Under the pieces are notes generated by a model. That model had not been told where the DNA came from, searched no databases, and saw only the letters and a program-made list of their open reading frames with translations. From Bacillota bacterium (lineage in GTDB: Bacteria > Bacillota > Clostridia > Lachnospirales > Lachnospiraceae), in the NCBI GenBank assembly GCA_023413555.1, contig JAEZPG010000037.1:1-29816 (forward strand): 29,816 nucleotides of DNA, in the 5' to 3' direction. Below are positions 1 through 8,019 of the stretch, piece after piece. How positions within the stretch are numbered: position 1 is the stretch's first letter; every line of letters starts with the position of its first letter. The translations under genes were made by a program, and so were the position numbers.

Positions 1-53
1 ATATATCGCACTGCAATCTATTAGTCAATACTATCTATGAATTTTTTACAAAC

Positions 54-114
54 AAAAGGCCTAGAATTGGCACTTGAGGATATTTCATCCCACACATACC
101 AATCTTGGCCTTTT
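54..114 (-). terminator. Long hairpin after nucleoside kinase gene, probable terminator
   Basis: AAAAGGCC (54-61) pairs perfectly with GGCCTTTT (107-114). A second block, ATTGG (66-70) with CCAAT (99-103), continues the stem after a small internal loop, and a mini-hairpin GGAT/ATCC sits in the apical part. It lies about 50 bases past the kinase stop codon. On the minus strand the arm ends in CCTTTTGTTTGT, which can act as a U-rich tail. The loop is larger than in a typical intrinsic terminator, so some other structured 3' element is possible. Confidence 0.55.
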
Positions 115-166
115 AAATCGTAGCAAATTTTATATAAGAGTAGTCATCTAATCTTAGTACTACACT

Positions 167-1831
167 CTACACATTAAAACAACTTCCACCAATAAACTCT
201 CTTAGAATAGAATTATTCGGAACATCCTCACTGCTGATTCCTACAAAGTAATCCAAAAACTTAAGAAGCCTCTTGGCCTCAATATACTCTTCTGCATCCC
301 TAGGTATTCCAAAAAGAATCGGTTCTGCAAACTGTTTTAATACAGCAAGTTCATAAATCATGACGCTGTTGAACATAATATCAGCCTCCTCTTGGAAAGG
401 GAAAATATACTTTTCCTCACCACGACGAACACTAGACCACATCGCAATCGTATCCTTGGCAGACGTACCTCTTGTTCTGGCATCTCTTACCATGCGTCGC
501 AGTAGACGGCCATCTGTTGTAGGTATTCTATTATGTTCATCAATGTTTAACTGAGTAAGTGCACTAATATATATCTTAAACTTGCTTTCCTTTGGTAAGG
601 AATAAGACAATTTATCATTCAAGCCATGGATACCCTCAATGACTAAAATGTCATCTGGTCCAAGTTTCTTATAATTACCCTTGTACTCCCGTTTGCCGGT
701 TTTAAAGTTAAAGCTTGGTAACTCTACCCTTTTACCTGCTAAGAGATCCATCATATCCCGGTTAAATTGCTTTGTATCAATAGCTTGTAGACACTCATAG
801 TTATAGTTTCCGAATTCGTCTCTTGGAGTATCTTCACGATTACAAAAATAATCATCCACTGCAATTGGATGTGGATTCAGGCCAAAAGTTCTTAGTTGAA
901 TAGACAGCCTATGGGAAAAAGTGGTCTTTCCTGAAGAACTTGGTCCTGCTATCATAATGAATTTTTTATCCGGTTGACTTACAATCTGAGCTGCAATCTC
1001 ACCTATTTTCTTCTCCTGCAATGCTTCCTGTACAAGTATCAGCTCACTGGCACCACCTCTACATACTTCATCATTGAGCGCTCCAACGGTATCAATTCCC
1101 ATCTTTCTGCCCCAGTCATTAGACGCTTTTAATGTCCTATAAAGCTTTGGAGTAGGTACGAACTCATGTAAATGAGTAGGAGTATTCTTGTAAGGAAGAA
1201 TCATAATAAACCCATCCTCATAAAGAGTAAGGTCAAAATATTTTAACACTCCGGTACTTGCAGGCATATAACCATAATAATAGTCTTCAAAACCATCTAA
1301 GCTATATATATTGGCCCTGCTAACACGACGATATTTAAATAGCTTCTGTTTATCGTACATGCCATAAAGGGCAAACAAGTCCATAGCTTCTTCCGTATTC
1401 ATGGAAAATTTTCTAAAAGGTATATCTTTCTTAACCATAGTAATCATTCTGGCTTTCACCCGATCAAGAATCTCTTGATCTAGCTTAACATTGCCTTCTA
1501 CTTCATAGTAGAGTGCATTTCCAAGCGAAAATTCAATACAAATTCTGTTTACATTCTCTCTACCAAACTCCTGATACATAGCCTTTAGCATCATGAGAGA
1601 TATCCCTCTAATGTATGTTTTATGTCCCACATCATCTTTAGTTGTCAAAAAACTTATTTTACAATCCTTTATGACAGGTTTATTTAATTCTCTTAACTTA
1701 CCATCTACAAAAGCCAACATTATATCATTTTCATAGTTTTTCTGATATTCCTTACTGATTTCTAATAACTTAGTACCTTTTTCATATTCCCTTATCTGAC
1801 CATCAATTTCGCATTTAATCATCTTTTCCAT
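167..1831 (-). CDS. TGS-domain nucleoside (uridine) kinase
   Basis: The product has 554 residues. The N-terminal ~65 residues look like a TGS domain. A region resembling the threonyl-tRNA synthetase second additional domain follows, with a GHKTYIRG segment near residue 70. The C-terminal half is a uridine-kinase-like P-loop NTPase. The Walker A motif GPSSSGKTT is at 296-304, followed by VDDYF and a VIEGIHGLND segment typical of Udk/phosphoribulokinase enzymes. The expected role is ATP-dependent phosphorylation of a nucleoside in the cytoplasm; the exact substrate cannot be read from sequence. This architecture is common in Clostridia and Thermotogae and is usually named 'nucleoside kinase'. 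The chosen ATG has AAGGAG six bases upstream. It is the last gene of the minus-strand block, 35 bases after nif3. Confidence 0.9.
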   Translation of the reverse strand: MEKMIKCEIDGQIREYEKGTKLLEISKEYQKNYENDIMLAFVDGKLRELNKPVIKDCKISFLTTKDDVGHKTYIRGISLMMLKAMYQEFGRENVNRICIEFSLGNALYYEVEGNVKLDQEILDRVKARMITMVKKDIPFRKFSMNTEEAMDLFALYGMYDKQKLFKYRRVSRANIYSLDGFEDYYYGYMPASTGVLKYFDLTLYEDGFIMILPYKNTPTHLHEFVPTPKLYRTLKASNDWGRKMGIDTVGALNDEVCRGGASELILVQEALQEKKIGEIAAQIVSQPDKKFIMIAGPSSSGKTTFSHRLSIQLRTFGLNPHPIAVDDYFCNREDTPRDEFGNYNYECLQAIDTKQFNRDMMDLLAGKRVELPSFNFKTGKREYKGNYKKLGPDDILVIEGIHGLNDKLSYSLPKESKFKIYISALTQLNIDEHNRIPTTDGRLLRRMVRDARTRGTSAKDTIAMWSSVRRGEEKYIFPFQEEADIMFNSVMIYELAVLKQFAEPILFGIPRDAEEYIEAKRLLKFLDYFVGISSEDVPNNSILREFIGGSCFNV

Positions 1832-1866
1832 GAAATTCTCCTTCCTCTAAGCCTCACCATTCAAAA

Positions 1867-2991
1867 CTATACAATTTGAAATGGACTCTCTTCCTTAGCA
1901 GAAATAATTTCTATCTCATTGGGAATCCCTACATAATTATGATCAGCTCTAAATAAATAATCATATAAATAACCTCTCATAAAATCAACAAATAAATGCT
2001 CTGTTCCAAAATGACCTGCATCAATAATCATTAGGCCTGCCTCTAAAGCATCTAGTGCTGCATGATGGTCGATATCCCCTGTAACCAGAACATCTGCCTT
2101 GACTTTTAATGCATTATTAATGACACTTTTACCTGAGCCCGGACAGATAGCCACAGTGGCAATCTTCCGATTCATATTGCCAGTAACTTTAAGGTGGGAC
2201 AGTTTTAATGAGTTCTTTACATTTTGTACCAGTTCCTCAAATAACATATCACGACTCAAATAACCATAACAGCCAAGACCAGCAACATTCCCCCGATTTT
2301 CCAGCTTATAGACATCGTAAGCCACCTCCTCATAAGGATGTACACGAAGCATAGCCTGAATTGTCGCATCTAATCGCTCTGGTCTTACAATAGTCTCTAA
2401 CCGGACCTCCTGGGCATAGGACATCTTATTTTCTTCTCCAATATAAGGTTTCGTTCCTTGTAAAGGCTGAAAGCTTCCAATTCCCTGTACACCAAAACTG
2501 CAGCTAGAATAATTACCAATATGACCGGCATCCTCTTTTATAAATGCCTGACGTACCAAATCCACACTGTCTACCGGCACATAAACAACCAATTTATATA
2601 AGGTTTCCTCATAGGTTTTATCCAATATTTTAGGATTGGTGATTCCTATTCGACTAGCAGCCTCTCTTGCCATAACTGCTACATCAAAATTAGTATGCAT
2701 GGCATAACAGGATATTTGGTTACTTATTAACTTAATTACCTTTCTACCTGGGGCATTGTCATAGGTCACCTGTTTCAGTGGAGAATATAACAGTGGGTGA
2801 TGCGTAATCAACATATCTACGTTAGCTTCCACACACTGATCCACTACACTTTCACTGGCATCTAATGCCAACATAATTTTATGAACTTCTTGGTTTTCTT
2901 TTCCAATCAATAGACCGACATTATCCCAAGCCTCAGCCAGTCTTTTGGGTGCCAGTTGTTCTAATCCAAATATGACATCTCTACAAATCAT
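1867..2991 (-). CDS. Nif3-like dinuclear metal centre protein (YqfO family)
   Basis: The product has 374 residues, the long form of the Nif3/DUF34 family, with a PII/CutA-like insert (about residues 130-240) between the two Nif3 halves. Putative metal ligands are visible: THHP (His64, His65), HTNFD near residue 98, and a C-terminal DAGHFGTEH motif. The family forms toroidal hexamers with two metals per subunit. The cellular role is unsettled; GTP cyclohydrolase I type 2 naming is frequent but poorly supported. The start codon overlaps the end of trmK by 11 bases, which indicates translational coupling. An AAGGGGG site precedes the ATG at a rather long 11-base spacing. The trmK-nif3 pair after rpoD is conserved across Firmicutes. 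Confidence 0.92.
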   Translation of the reverse strand: MICRDVIFGLEQLAPKRLAEAWDNVGLLIGKENQEVHKIMLALDASESVVDQCVEANVDMLITHHPLLYSPLKQVTYDNAPGRKVIKLISNQISCYAMHTNFDVAVMAREAASRIGITNPKILDKTYEETLYKLVVYVPVDSVDLVRQAFIKEDAGHIGNYSSCSFGVQGIGSFQPLQGTKPYIGEENKMSYAQEVRLETIVRPERLDATIQAMLRVHPYEEVAYDVYKLENRGNVAGLGCYGYLSRDMLFEELVQNVKNSLKLSHLKVTGNMNRKIATVAICPGSGKSVINNALKVKADVLVTGDIDHHAALDALEAGLMIIDAGHFGTEHLFVDFMRGYLYDYLFRADHNYVGIPNEIEIISAKEESPFQIV

Positions 2992-3700
2992 AATAACTTA
3001 ATCCCCCTTCTAGTATTTTAATATCGTTTTCTAATTCTAATATTCTTTGTTGACATTCCTGTGTTTTTCTTAACAAATGTTTTCTAACATTCATCCTTTT
3101 TGTTAATTCTACGTGTAAATATTCATTTAATACAGGATTTTTCTCTTCTAACAAATACTTTCCATATCGATCAAATAGACTTTGTCTTAGCGGATCAGGA
3201 TCCTCACTCCGACTATCCTCTTCTTTACCTCTTAACGCTTTTATTATTGTGTAATACTTACCACCTTCTTTTACCATTTGCTCCTTAACAATGGCAAAGC
3301 CATGGGTTCGTAAGTATTCTCTTACCAGAAATATCTCTGAATGTGGAGATATAATTATTTCCCTTACCTGTTTAATTATATCCTCTCTGGCTGAAAGAAT
3401 TTTAACAGTCAAGGCTCCACCCATTCCAGCTATAAGTATTGTGTTCACATCTCCTGGACTTAATTCCATTAAGCCATCTGACAACTTGGTTTTTATATGG
3501 TCCGACAGATGATGGCTTTCTATGTTCTCTATGGCTTTTTGCAACGGTCCTTTATTTATATCCATTGCTATCACTTCTTTAGCAATCTTATGATCCATTA
3601 AATAAATAGATACATATGCATGATCACAGCCTACATCAGCTACTGTACTTCCCTTGGTCACCATGTCAGCCAAGGTCTTTAAACGGTTTGATAATTGCAT
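2981..3700 (-). CDS. trmK: tRNA (adenine(22)-N(1))-methyltransferase TrmK
   Basis: The product has 239 residues and is a Rossmann-type SAM-dependent methyltransferase. The SAM-binding motif I reads ADVGCDHAYVS (about 20-30), with acidic motif II near AMDIN. An IAGMGG segment and ISPHSE follow, both hallmarks of the TrmK/YqfN family, and the C-terminal ~60 residues are predicted coiled coil. It should methylate N1 of A22 in the D-loop of tRNA in the cytoplasm. The ATG is preceded by TTTTGGAGG. It sits 76 bases downstream of rpoD behind a strong hairpin, so it is probably transcribed partly by read-through. Confidence 0.93.
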   Translation of the reverse strand: MQLSNRLKTLADMVTKGSTVADVGCDHAYVSIYLMDHKIAKEVIAMDINKGPLQKAIENIESHHLSDHIKTKLSDGLMELSPGDVNTILIAGMGGALTVKILSAREDIIKQVREIIISPHSEIFLVREYLRTHGFAIVKEQMVKEGGKYYTIIKALRGKEEDSRSEDPDPLRQSLFDRYGKYLLEEKNPVLNEYLHVELTKRMNVRKHLLRKTQECQQRILELENDIKILEGGLSYYDL

Positions 3701-3719
3701 ATATCCTCCAAAACAAGAA

Positions 3720-3773
3720 GAGTTGTTGTAGACTATTCGATTTCATAACTCACCGTCAAATCTACAACAGCTC
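3720..3773 (-). terminator. Hairpin between rpoD and trmK (terminator or attenuator)
   Basis: GAGTTGTTGTAGA (3720-3732) and TCTACAACAGCTC (3761-3773) form a 13-base-pair stem with one G-U pair and a 28-base loop. On the minus strand the stem starts three bases past the rpoD stop codon and is followed by TTCTTGTTTT, a U-rich tail. It is therefore placed to end or partly attenuate rpoD mRNA before trmK. The large loop lowers certainty. Confidence 0.6.
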
Positions 3774-3776
3774 CTT

Positions 3777-4865
3777 TTATTCCAAATAATCTTTTAATTT
3801 TCTACTACGACTAGGATGTCTAAGTTTTCTTAAAGCTTTCGCCTCAATTTGTCTGATACGCTCTCTTGTAACATTAAATTCTTTTCCTACTTCTTCCAGT
3901 GTACGAGCCCTTCCATCATCAAGACCAAAACGTAGCCTTAATACCTTCTGCTCCCTTTCTGTTAGAGTTCCAAGCACTTCTACCAGCTGCTCCTTTAACA
4001 AGGTAAACGCTGCAGCCTCAGCAGGTACTGGTACGTTATCATCTTGTATAAAATCCCCTAAGTGGCTGTCTTCTTCCTCACCAATTGGTGTCTCTAAAGA
4101 TACTGGCTCTTGGGAAATCTTCTGAATCTCCCTTACTCGTTCTACTGGCAGATTCATTTCCCCCGCAATTTCCTCCGGAGATGGCTCTCTTCCAAGGTCT
4201 TGTAACAACTGACGTTGTACACGAATCAATTTATTTATAGTCTCCACCATATGCACCGGAATCCTAATTGTCCTAGCTTGGTCAGCAATTGCTCTCGTGA
4301 TAGCCTGACGGATCCACCACGTTGCATAGGTGCTAAATTTATAACCCTTTGTATAATCAAACTTTTCGACTGCTTTTATTAACCCTAGATTTCCTTCTTG
4401 AATCAAATCCAAAAAAAGCATTCCACGTCCAACATAACGCTTAGCAATGCTGACTACCAAACGAAGATTGGCTTCAGCCAAACGTTTCTTGGCTGCTTCA
4501 TCCCCTTCTTCCATTTTTTTTGCCAGAACTATCTCTTCATCAGCAGAAAGAAGAGGTACCTTTCCAATCTCCTTTAAATACATACGAACAGGATCTTCAA
4601 TACTTATTCCCTCAGGTACAGTCAAATCGATATTCTCTAATTCCTCATCCTCGATTACCGGGATATCCTCTTCCTCTGTAATTTTAAGTACATCAATATT
4701 ATTAGACTCAAGATACTCGTAAATCTGTTCAATTTGATTTGGGTCTAGATCCATATCTACAAAAAAATCGTTGATTTCCTGGAATTCAAGGACATTCTTC
4801 TTCTTTTTTGCAATTGCTAAAAGCTCTTTTAGTTTCTCAGAAAATTTTGCTACATTTTCTTCCAT
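3777..4865 (-). CDS. rpoD: Primary sigma factor RpoD (SigA)
   Basis: The product has 362 residues, full length for a Firmicute group 1 sigma-70 factor. Order: a region 1.1-like N-terminus rich in acidic residues; region 1.2 around DPVRMYLKEIG; region 2 with the core-binding and -10-recognition helix, including YATWWIRQAITRAIADQ and RTIRIPVHM; region 3 with PVSLETPIGEEEDS; and region 4 ending in a helix-turn-helix (EVGKEFNVTRERIRQIEAKALRK split over the last 45 residues) that reads the -35 element. It directs RNA polymerase to housekeeping promoters, and many promoters in this window fit its consensus. It follows dnaG by 33 bases and is probably co-transcribed with it. Confidence 0.98.
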   Translation of the reverse strand: MEENVAKFSEKLKELLAIAKKKKNVLEFQEINDFFVDMDLDPNQIEQIYEYLESNNIDVLKITEEEDIPVIEDEELENIDLTVPEGISIEDPVRMYLKEIGKVPLLSADEEIVLAKKMEEGDEAAKKRLAEANLRLVVSIAKRYVGRGMLFLDLIQEGNLGLIKAVEKFDYTKGYKFSTYATWWIRQAITRAIADQARTIRIPVHMVETINKLIRVQRQLLQDLGREPSPEEIAGEMNLPVERVREIQKISQEPVSLETPIGEEEDSHLGDFIQDDNVPVPAEAAAFTLLKEQLVEVLGTLTEREQKVLRLRFGLDDGRARTLEEVGKEFNVTRERIRQIEAKALRKLRHPSRSRKLKDYLE

Positions 4866-4898
4866 CTATTACCACCCTTTTTCCAATCTCTTAATAGT

Positions 4899-6671
4899 CT
4901 AACCACGATTCAAAGAAATATGCAATTTCTGTAAATTGGCTTGTTCCTTAATAATCTCCTGTAACTTTTTAATATCAGTTACAGTACGGCTTGCATTATC
5001 AAGACTGTTCTTTTTGATTTTCATTATAGTTTCATTTAAGGCTTTTTCTCGTTCCTGGACACTAAGGTCCTCTCCTATACTGGTGTTAAATAAAGAAGCC
5101 ACTTCGTTCTGCTCTTCAACACTTTCAAAATGATTAATTATCTTAGCCGGTACAACCTGCCCGGTAGTCGCATATTGTTCAAATAGCATGGTGGCTACCT
5201 TATGATACAGGGGGTCCAAAAAATCGTCTGGTCCAATTATCTCCTGTAGCAGTGAAAATAAAGAAGTATCCTCAATTAACCAAGTCACAAGGATTTTCTG
5301 GGACTCCTTAATTCCGTTGTCCTTCTTCTTTTTTCTCTTCGCTTCCTCCTCATAGGTTCGCTCTACATAAGGGCTTCCTCCCAGCCTAGCTCCATGCCTG
5401 TTTACAAGTTTCCGCAAATCTTCATACGATATGTTATACTTCCTAGCTATCGCTTCAACATAATTATTTCGTTCTATTTCTTCCGAAAAAACCAACATTC
5501 GTTTTGCTACTTCATTAAAAAACTTCGTTTTGGCTTCAGGATCATTTAAATCAAAATTTCGTTGTAAAACCTCTATTTCAAAATAAAAACTATTTTCCGC
5601 ATTATCAAGTCTCTTTTGGAATTCTTCTGCACCTAAGGCCTTAATAAATTCATCAGGGTCTTTATAAGGCTTCATATTTACTATCCTGATAGAAAGTCCA
5701 GCTTCCTTTAAAATTGGAATTGCCCGAAGGGTTGCTTTTGTACCTGCCTCATCGCTATCATAAGTAACTAGGACCTCGTTGGTATATCGTTTTAACAAAT
5801 TGGCCTGGAGGCCAGTAAATGCAGTTCCAAGGCTAGCTACAGCATTATTGAATCCTGCTTGGTGAAGAGCAATAACATCCATATAGCCCTCACAAATAAT
5901 CATATTAGGTCTTCTTGAGATTCTTGCCTGATTCATACCATACAAAGTTCGACTTTTATCAAAGACTTTGGTTTCTGGAGAATTCAAATACTTTGGTTCC
6001 CCTTTGCCCATGACTCTTCCACCAAACCCGATTACTCTGTTATTCACATCCATAATTGGATACATCACTCGGTTCCAGAATTTATCATAAATTCCTTTAG
6101 CTTCATCAAACGTAATAAGACCTGACTGTTTTAATATTTCGTCCTTATAGCCCAAACTCTTTAGATATTGATATAAATCGTTACTAGTTTTGTTGGAATA
6201 TCCTAAACCAAATTTCTGAATTGTCGGTAATGACAGTTCTCGGTCCGTAAGGTATTTTAGTGCAGCAGCCCCATTTTCCTTCTTTAACTGATAAAAATAG
6301 TACTTAGCAGCTTCTTTGTTTATCTCCAACAGCTGTCCCTTTAAATCCACTTGTCGCTGTTCCTCTACAGAATATTCTACTTTAGGAAGATCTACTCCGA
6401 CACGCTCTGCTAGCATCTTTAGGGCTTCTACAAAGGTATAGTTCTCATATTCCATTACAAAGGTGAATACATTACCCCCAACACCACAACCAAAACAATG
6501 ATACATCTGCTTTTGTCCACTTACACTAAAAGAAGGGCTTTTCTCATTATGAAAAGGACATAGTCCAAAATAGTTGCCGCCTTTTTTTTGTAATTTCACA
6601 TAAGTAGAAACTACATCCACAATATCATTGCGCTGTCTAACTTCTTCTACAATATCTTCTGGATAATACAT
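4899..6671 (-). CDS. dnaG: DNA primase DnaG
   Basis: The product has 590 residues, normal length. The N-terminal CHC2 zinc finger has Cys38, His41, Cys59 and Cys62. The catalytic core contains the TOPRIM glutamate in IICEGYMDV and the acidic VTYDSDEAGTKA motif, with upstream NRVIGFGGR and PKYLNSPET segments typical of DnaG. The C-terminal ~150 residues match the helicase (DnaB/DnaC) binding domain in position. It makes RNA primers at the replication fork. The ATG is preceded by AGGGAGG at four-base spacing. The dgt-dnaG-rpoD order is a known Clostridia arrangement and links replication initiation with transcription capacity. Confidence 0.97.
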   Translation of the reverse strand: MYYPEDIVEEVRQRNDIVDVVSTYVKLQKKGGNYFGLCPFHNEKSPSFSVSGQKQMYHCFGCGVGGNVFTFVMEYENYTFVEALKMLAERVGVDLPKVEYSVEEQRQVDLKGQLLEINKEAAKYYFYQLKKENGAAALKYLTDRELSLPTIQKFGLGYSNKTSNDLYQYLKSLGYKDEILKQSGLITFDEAKGIYDKFWNRVMYPIMDVNNRVIGFGGRVMGKGEPKYLNSPETKVFDKSRTLYGMNQARISRRPNMIICEGYMDVIALHQAGFNNAVASLGTAFTGLQANLLKRYTNEVLVTYDSDEAGTKATLRAIPILKEAGLSIRIVNMKPYKDPDEFIKALGAEEFQKRLDNAENSFYFEIEVLQRNFDLNDPEAKTKFFNEVAKRMLVFSEEIERNNYVEAIARKYNISYEDLRKLVNRHGARLGGSPYVERTYEEEAKRKKKKDNGIKESQKILVTWLIEDTSLFSLLQEIIGPDDFLDPLYHKVATMLFEQYATTGQVVPAKIINHFESVEEQNEVASLFNTSIGEDLSVQEREKALNETIMKIKKNSLDNASRTVTDIKKLQEIIKEQANLQKLHISLNRG

Positions 6672-6768
6672 ACGTCCTCCCTAATAGATTTTCTCCATTT
6701 TGTTTTTATTCGACAACTTTTCATTATTTCCTTTTTGTTATGCAAAAATCCATAAAATTTAATTCTAA

Positions 6769-7788
6769 TTAATAAACGTTCCAAAATTTAGGAATATTTG
6801 CCTCTCTGAATTTCTCAATTGCAAAATGATCCGTCATACCTGCAATGTAATCACAGACTACCTTTTCCTTGGTCTCTCCCTTTTGCTCAATGAGCATACG
6901 ATATTCGGTCGGTAATAATCCAATATTTGTACAATAATATTCATACAGATGTTTAACTAAGCTTTCAGCCTTGGATTCCTGGCCCTTTGCAATCGGATTG
7001 GTATAAACATTTATAAACATAAAGCTTCTTAACCCATACATAGTTTTTTCGACTTCAGGAGACATCATAATATCATCTTTCCCATCACTGGAAAGTATAA
7101 TATCATGAATCAATTTATTCAACCTTTCCTTTACACTATGTCCTAATATATCCGTGAATTCAGCTGGAATATCCTCTTCATTTAGAATTCTTCCACGTAT
7201 TGCATCATCAATATCATGATTTATATAGGCAATTTTATCAGATAAACGCACAATCTTCCCTTCTAAGGTAGAAGGCGTTCCAGCTGTCTGGTGATTCGCT
7301 ATTCCGTCTCTTACTTCCTTAGTCAGATTTAGACCTTGTCCATGCTTCTCTAACAGTTCCACTACCCTTAGACTTTGAAGGTGGTGATGAAAACCCTCTG
7401 GGGAAACAGCATTTAATGCTCTTTCTCCCGCATGTCCAAATGGGGTATGTCCCAAATCATGACCTAAGGCAATGGCTTCTGCCAAATCTTCATTAAGTTC
7501 AAGTGCCTTCGTTATAGTCCTAGAAATCTGAGAGACCTCTAAAGTATGTGTCAGACGAGTACGATAATGATCACCTGCCGGAGCAAGAAAGACCTGTGTC
7601 TTTTGCTTCAATCTTCGAAATGCCTTACAATGAAGGATTCGATCCCTATCCCTCTGATAAATAGGTCGTATATCGCATGGTGCTTCATAGATATCCCGTC
7701 CCATAGACGCATCACTAAAAGAAGCATAAGAACTTAAGTACTTATGCTCTCTTAACTCTTGTTTTTGTCTAAGATTCATTGTTTCCAT
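6769..7788 (-). CDS. dGTPase-like HD-domain deoxynucleoside triphosphohydrolase
   Basis: The product has 339 residues. The HD-domain metal ligands are visible in order: RTRLTHTLEVSQISRTI (first His), HDLGHTPFGHAGERAL (HD plus a further His) and KIAYINHDIDDAI (distal Asp). The HCKAFRRLKQKTQVF segment near residue 55 is also characteristic of the Dgt/type 2 family. The family cleaves dNTPs to deoxynucleoside plus triphosphate, thereby controlling dNTP pools; substrate preference is not determined by sequence. An AAGGGG site lies eight bases before the ATG. It is the first gene of the dnaG-rpoD block, with 97 bases before dnaG. Confidence 0.93.
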   Translation of the reverse strand: METMNLRQKQELREHKYLSSYASFSDASMGRDIYEAPCDIRPIYQRDRDRILHCKAFRRLKQKTQVFLAPAGDHYRTRLTHTLEVSQISRTITKALELNEDLAEAIALGHDLGHTPFGHAGERALNAVSPEGFHHHLQSLRVVELLEKHGQGLNLTKEVRDGIANHQTAGTPSTLEGKIVRLSDKIAYINHDIDDAIRGRILNEEDIPAEFTDILGHSVKERLNKLIHDIILSSDGKDDIMMSPEVEKTMYGLRSFMFINVYTNPIAKGQESKAESLVKHLYEYYCTNIGLLPTEYRMLIEQKGETKEKVVCDYIAGMTDHFAIEKFREANIPKFWNVY

Positions 7789-7814
7789 AATCGTTCCCCT
7801 TATAACAGGATTCT

Positions 7815-7844
7815 ATTCTACGGTTTATAACTAATATTAGACAA
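7815..7844 (-). promoter_or_regulatory. Candidate sigma-A promoter for dgt
   Basis: On the minus strand TTGTCT (7844-7839), an 18-base spacer and TAGAAT (7820-7815) lie about 30 bases upstream of the dgt start codon. The match is fair. The preceding Cys-rich peptide gene has no clear terminator, so read-through from the feo operon is also possible. Confidence 0.45.
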
Positions 7845-7849
7845 AACTT

Positions 7850-8008
7850 TTATATTTCCTTTTTTTTATTTTTAAAGACTTTACAGCCAGAAGAACAATT
7901 CTCACAGCCACAGCTACAATAATGTCCTCTTTTTATAGCTTTTATCCTTTTAACAATAACAAAAGTTGTATACACAAGGACTAATGCTCCAATAATATAA
8001 GGTGCCAT
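7850..8008 (-). CDS. FeoB-associated Cys-rich membrane protein
   Basis: The product has 52 residues. One N-terminal transmembrane helix (about residues 3-20) is followed by a basic stretch (KRIKAIKRG). A cysteine cluster CSCGCENCSSGC at about 31-42 and a lysine-rich tail complete it. This is the layout of the small 'FeoB-associated Cys-rich membrane protein' family found after feoB in Firmicutes. Its role is unproven; it may help deliver or gate ferrous iron at FeoB. The ATG at 8008 is chosen because GGGAGGAAAG sits just upstream. An in-frame extension to 8107 would overlap feoB and has no such site. It begins 11 bases after the feoB stop codon. Confidence 0.88.
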   Translation of the reverse strand: MAPYIIGALVLVYTTFVIVKRIKAIKRGHYCSCGCENCSSGCKVFKNKKKEI

Positions 8009-8019
8009 TTCTTTCCTCC

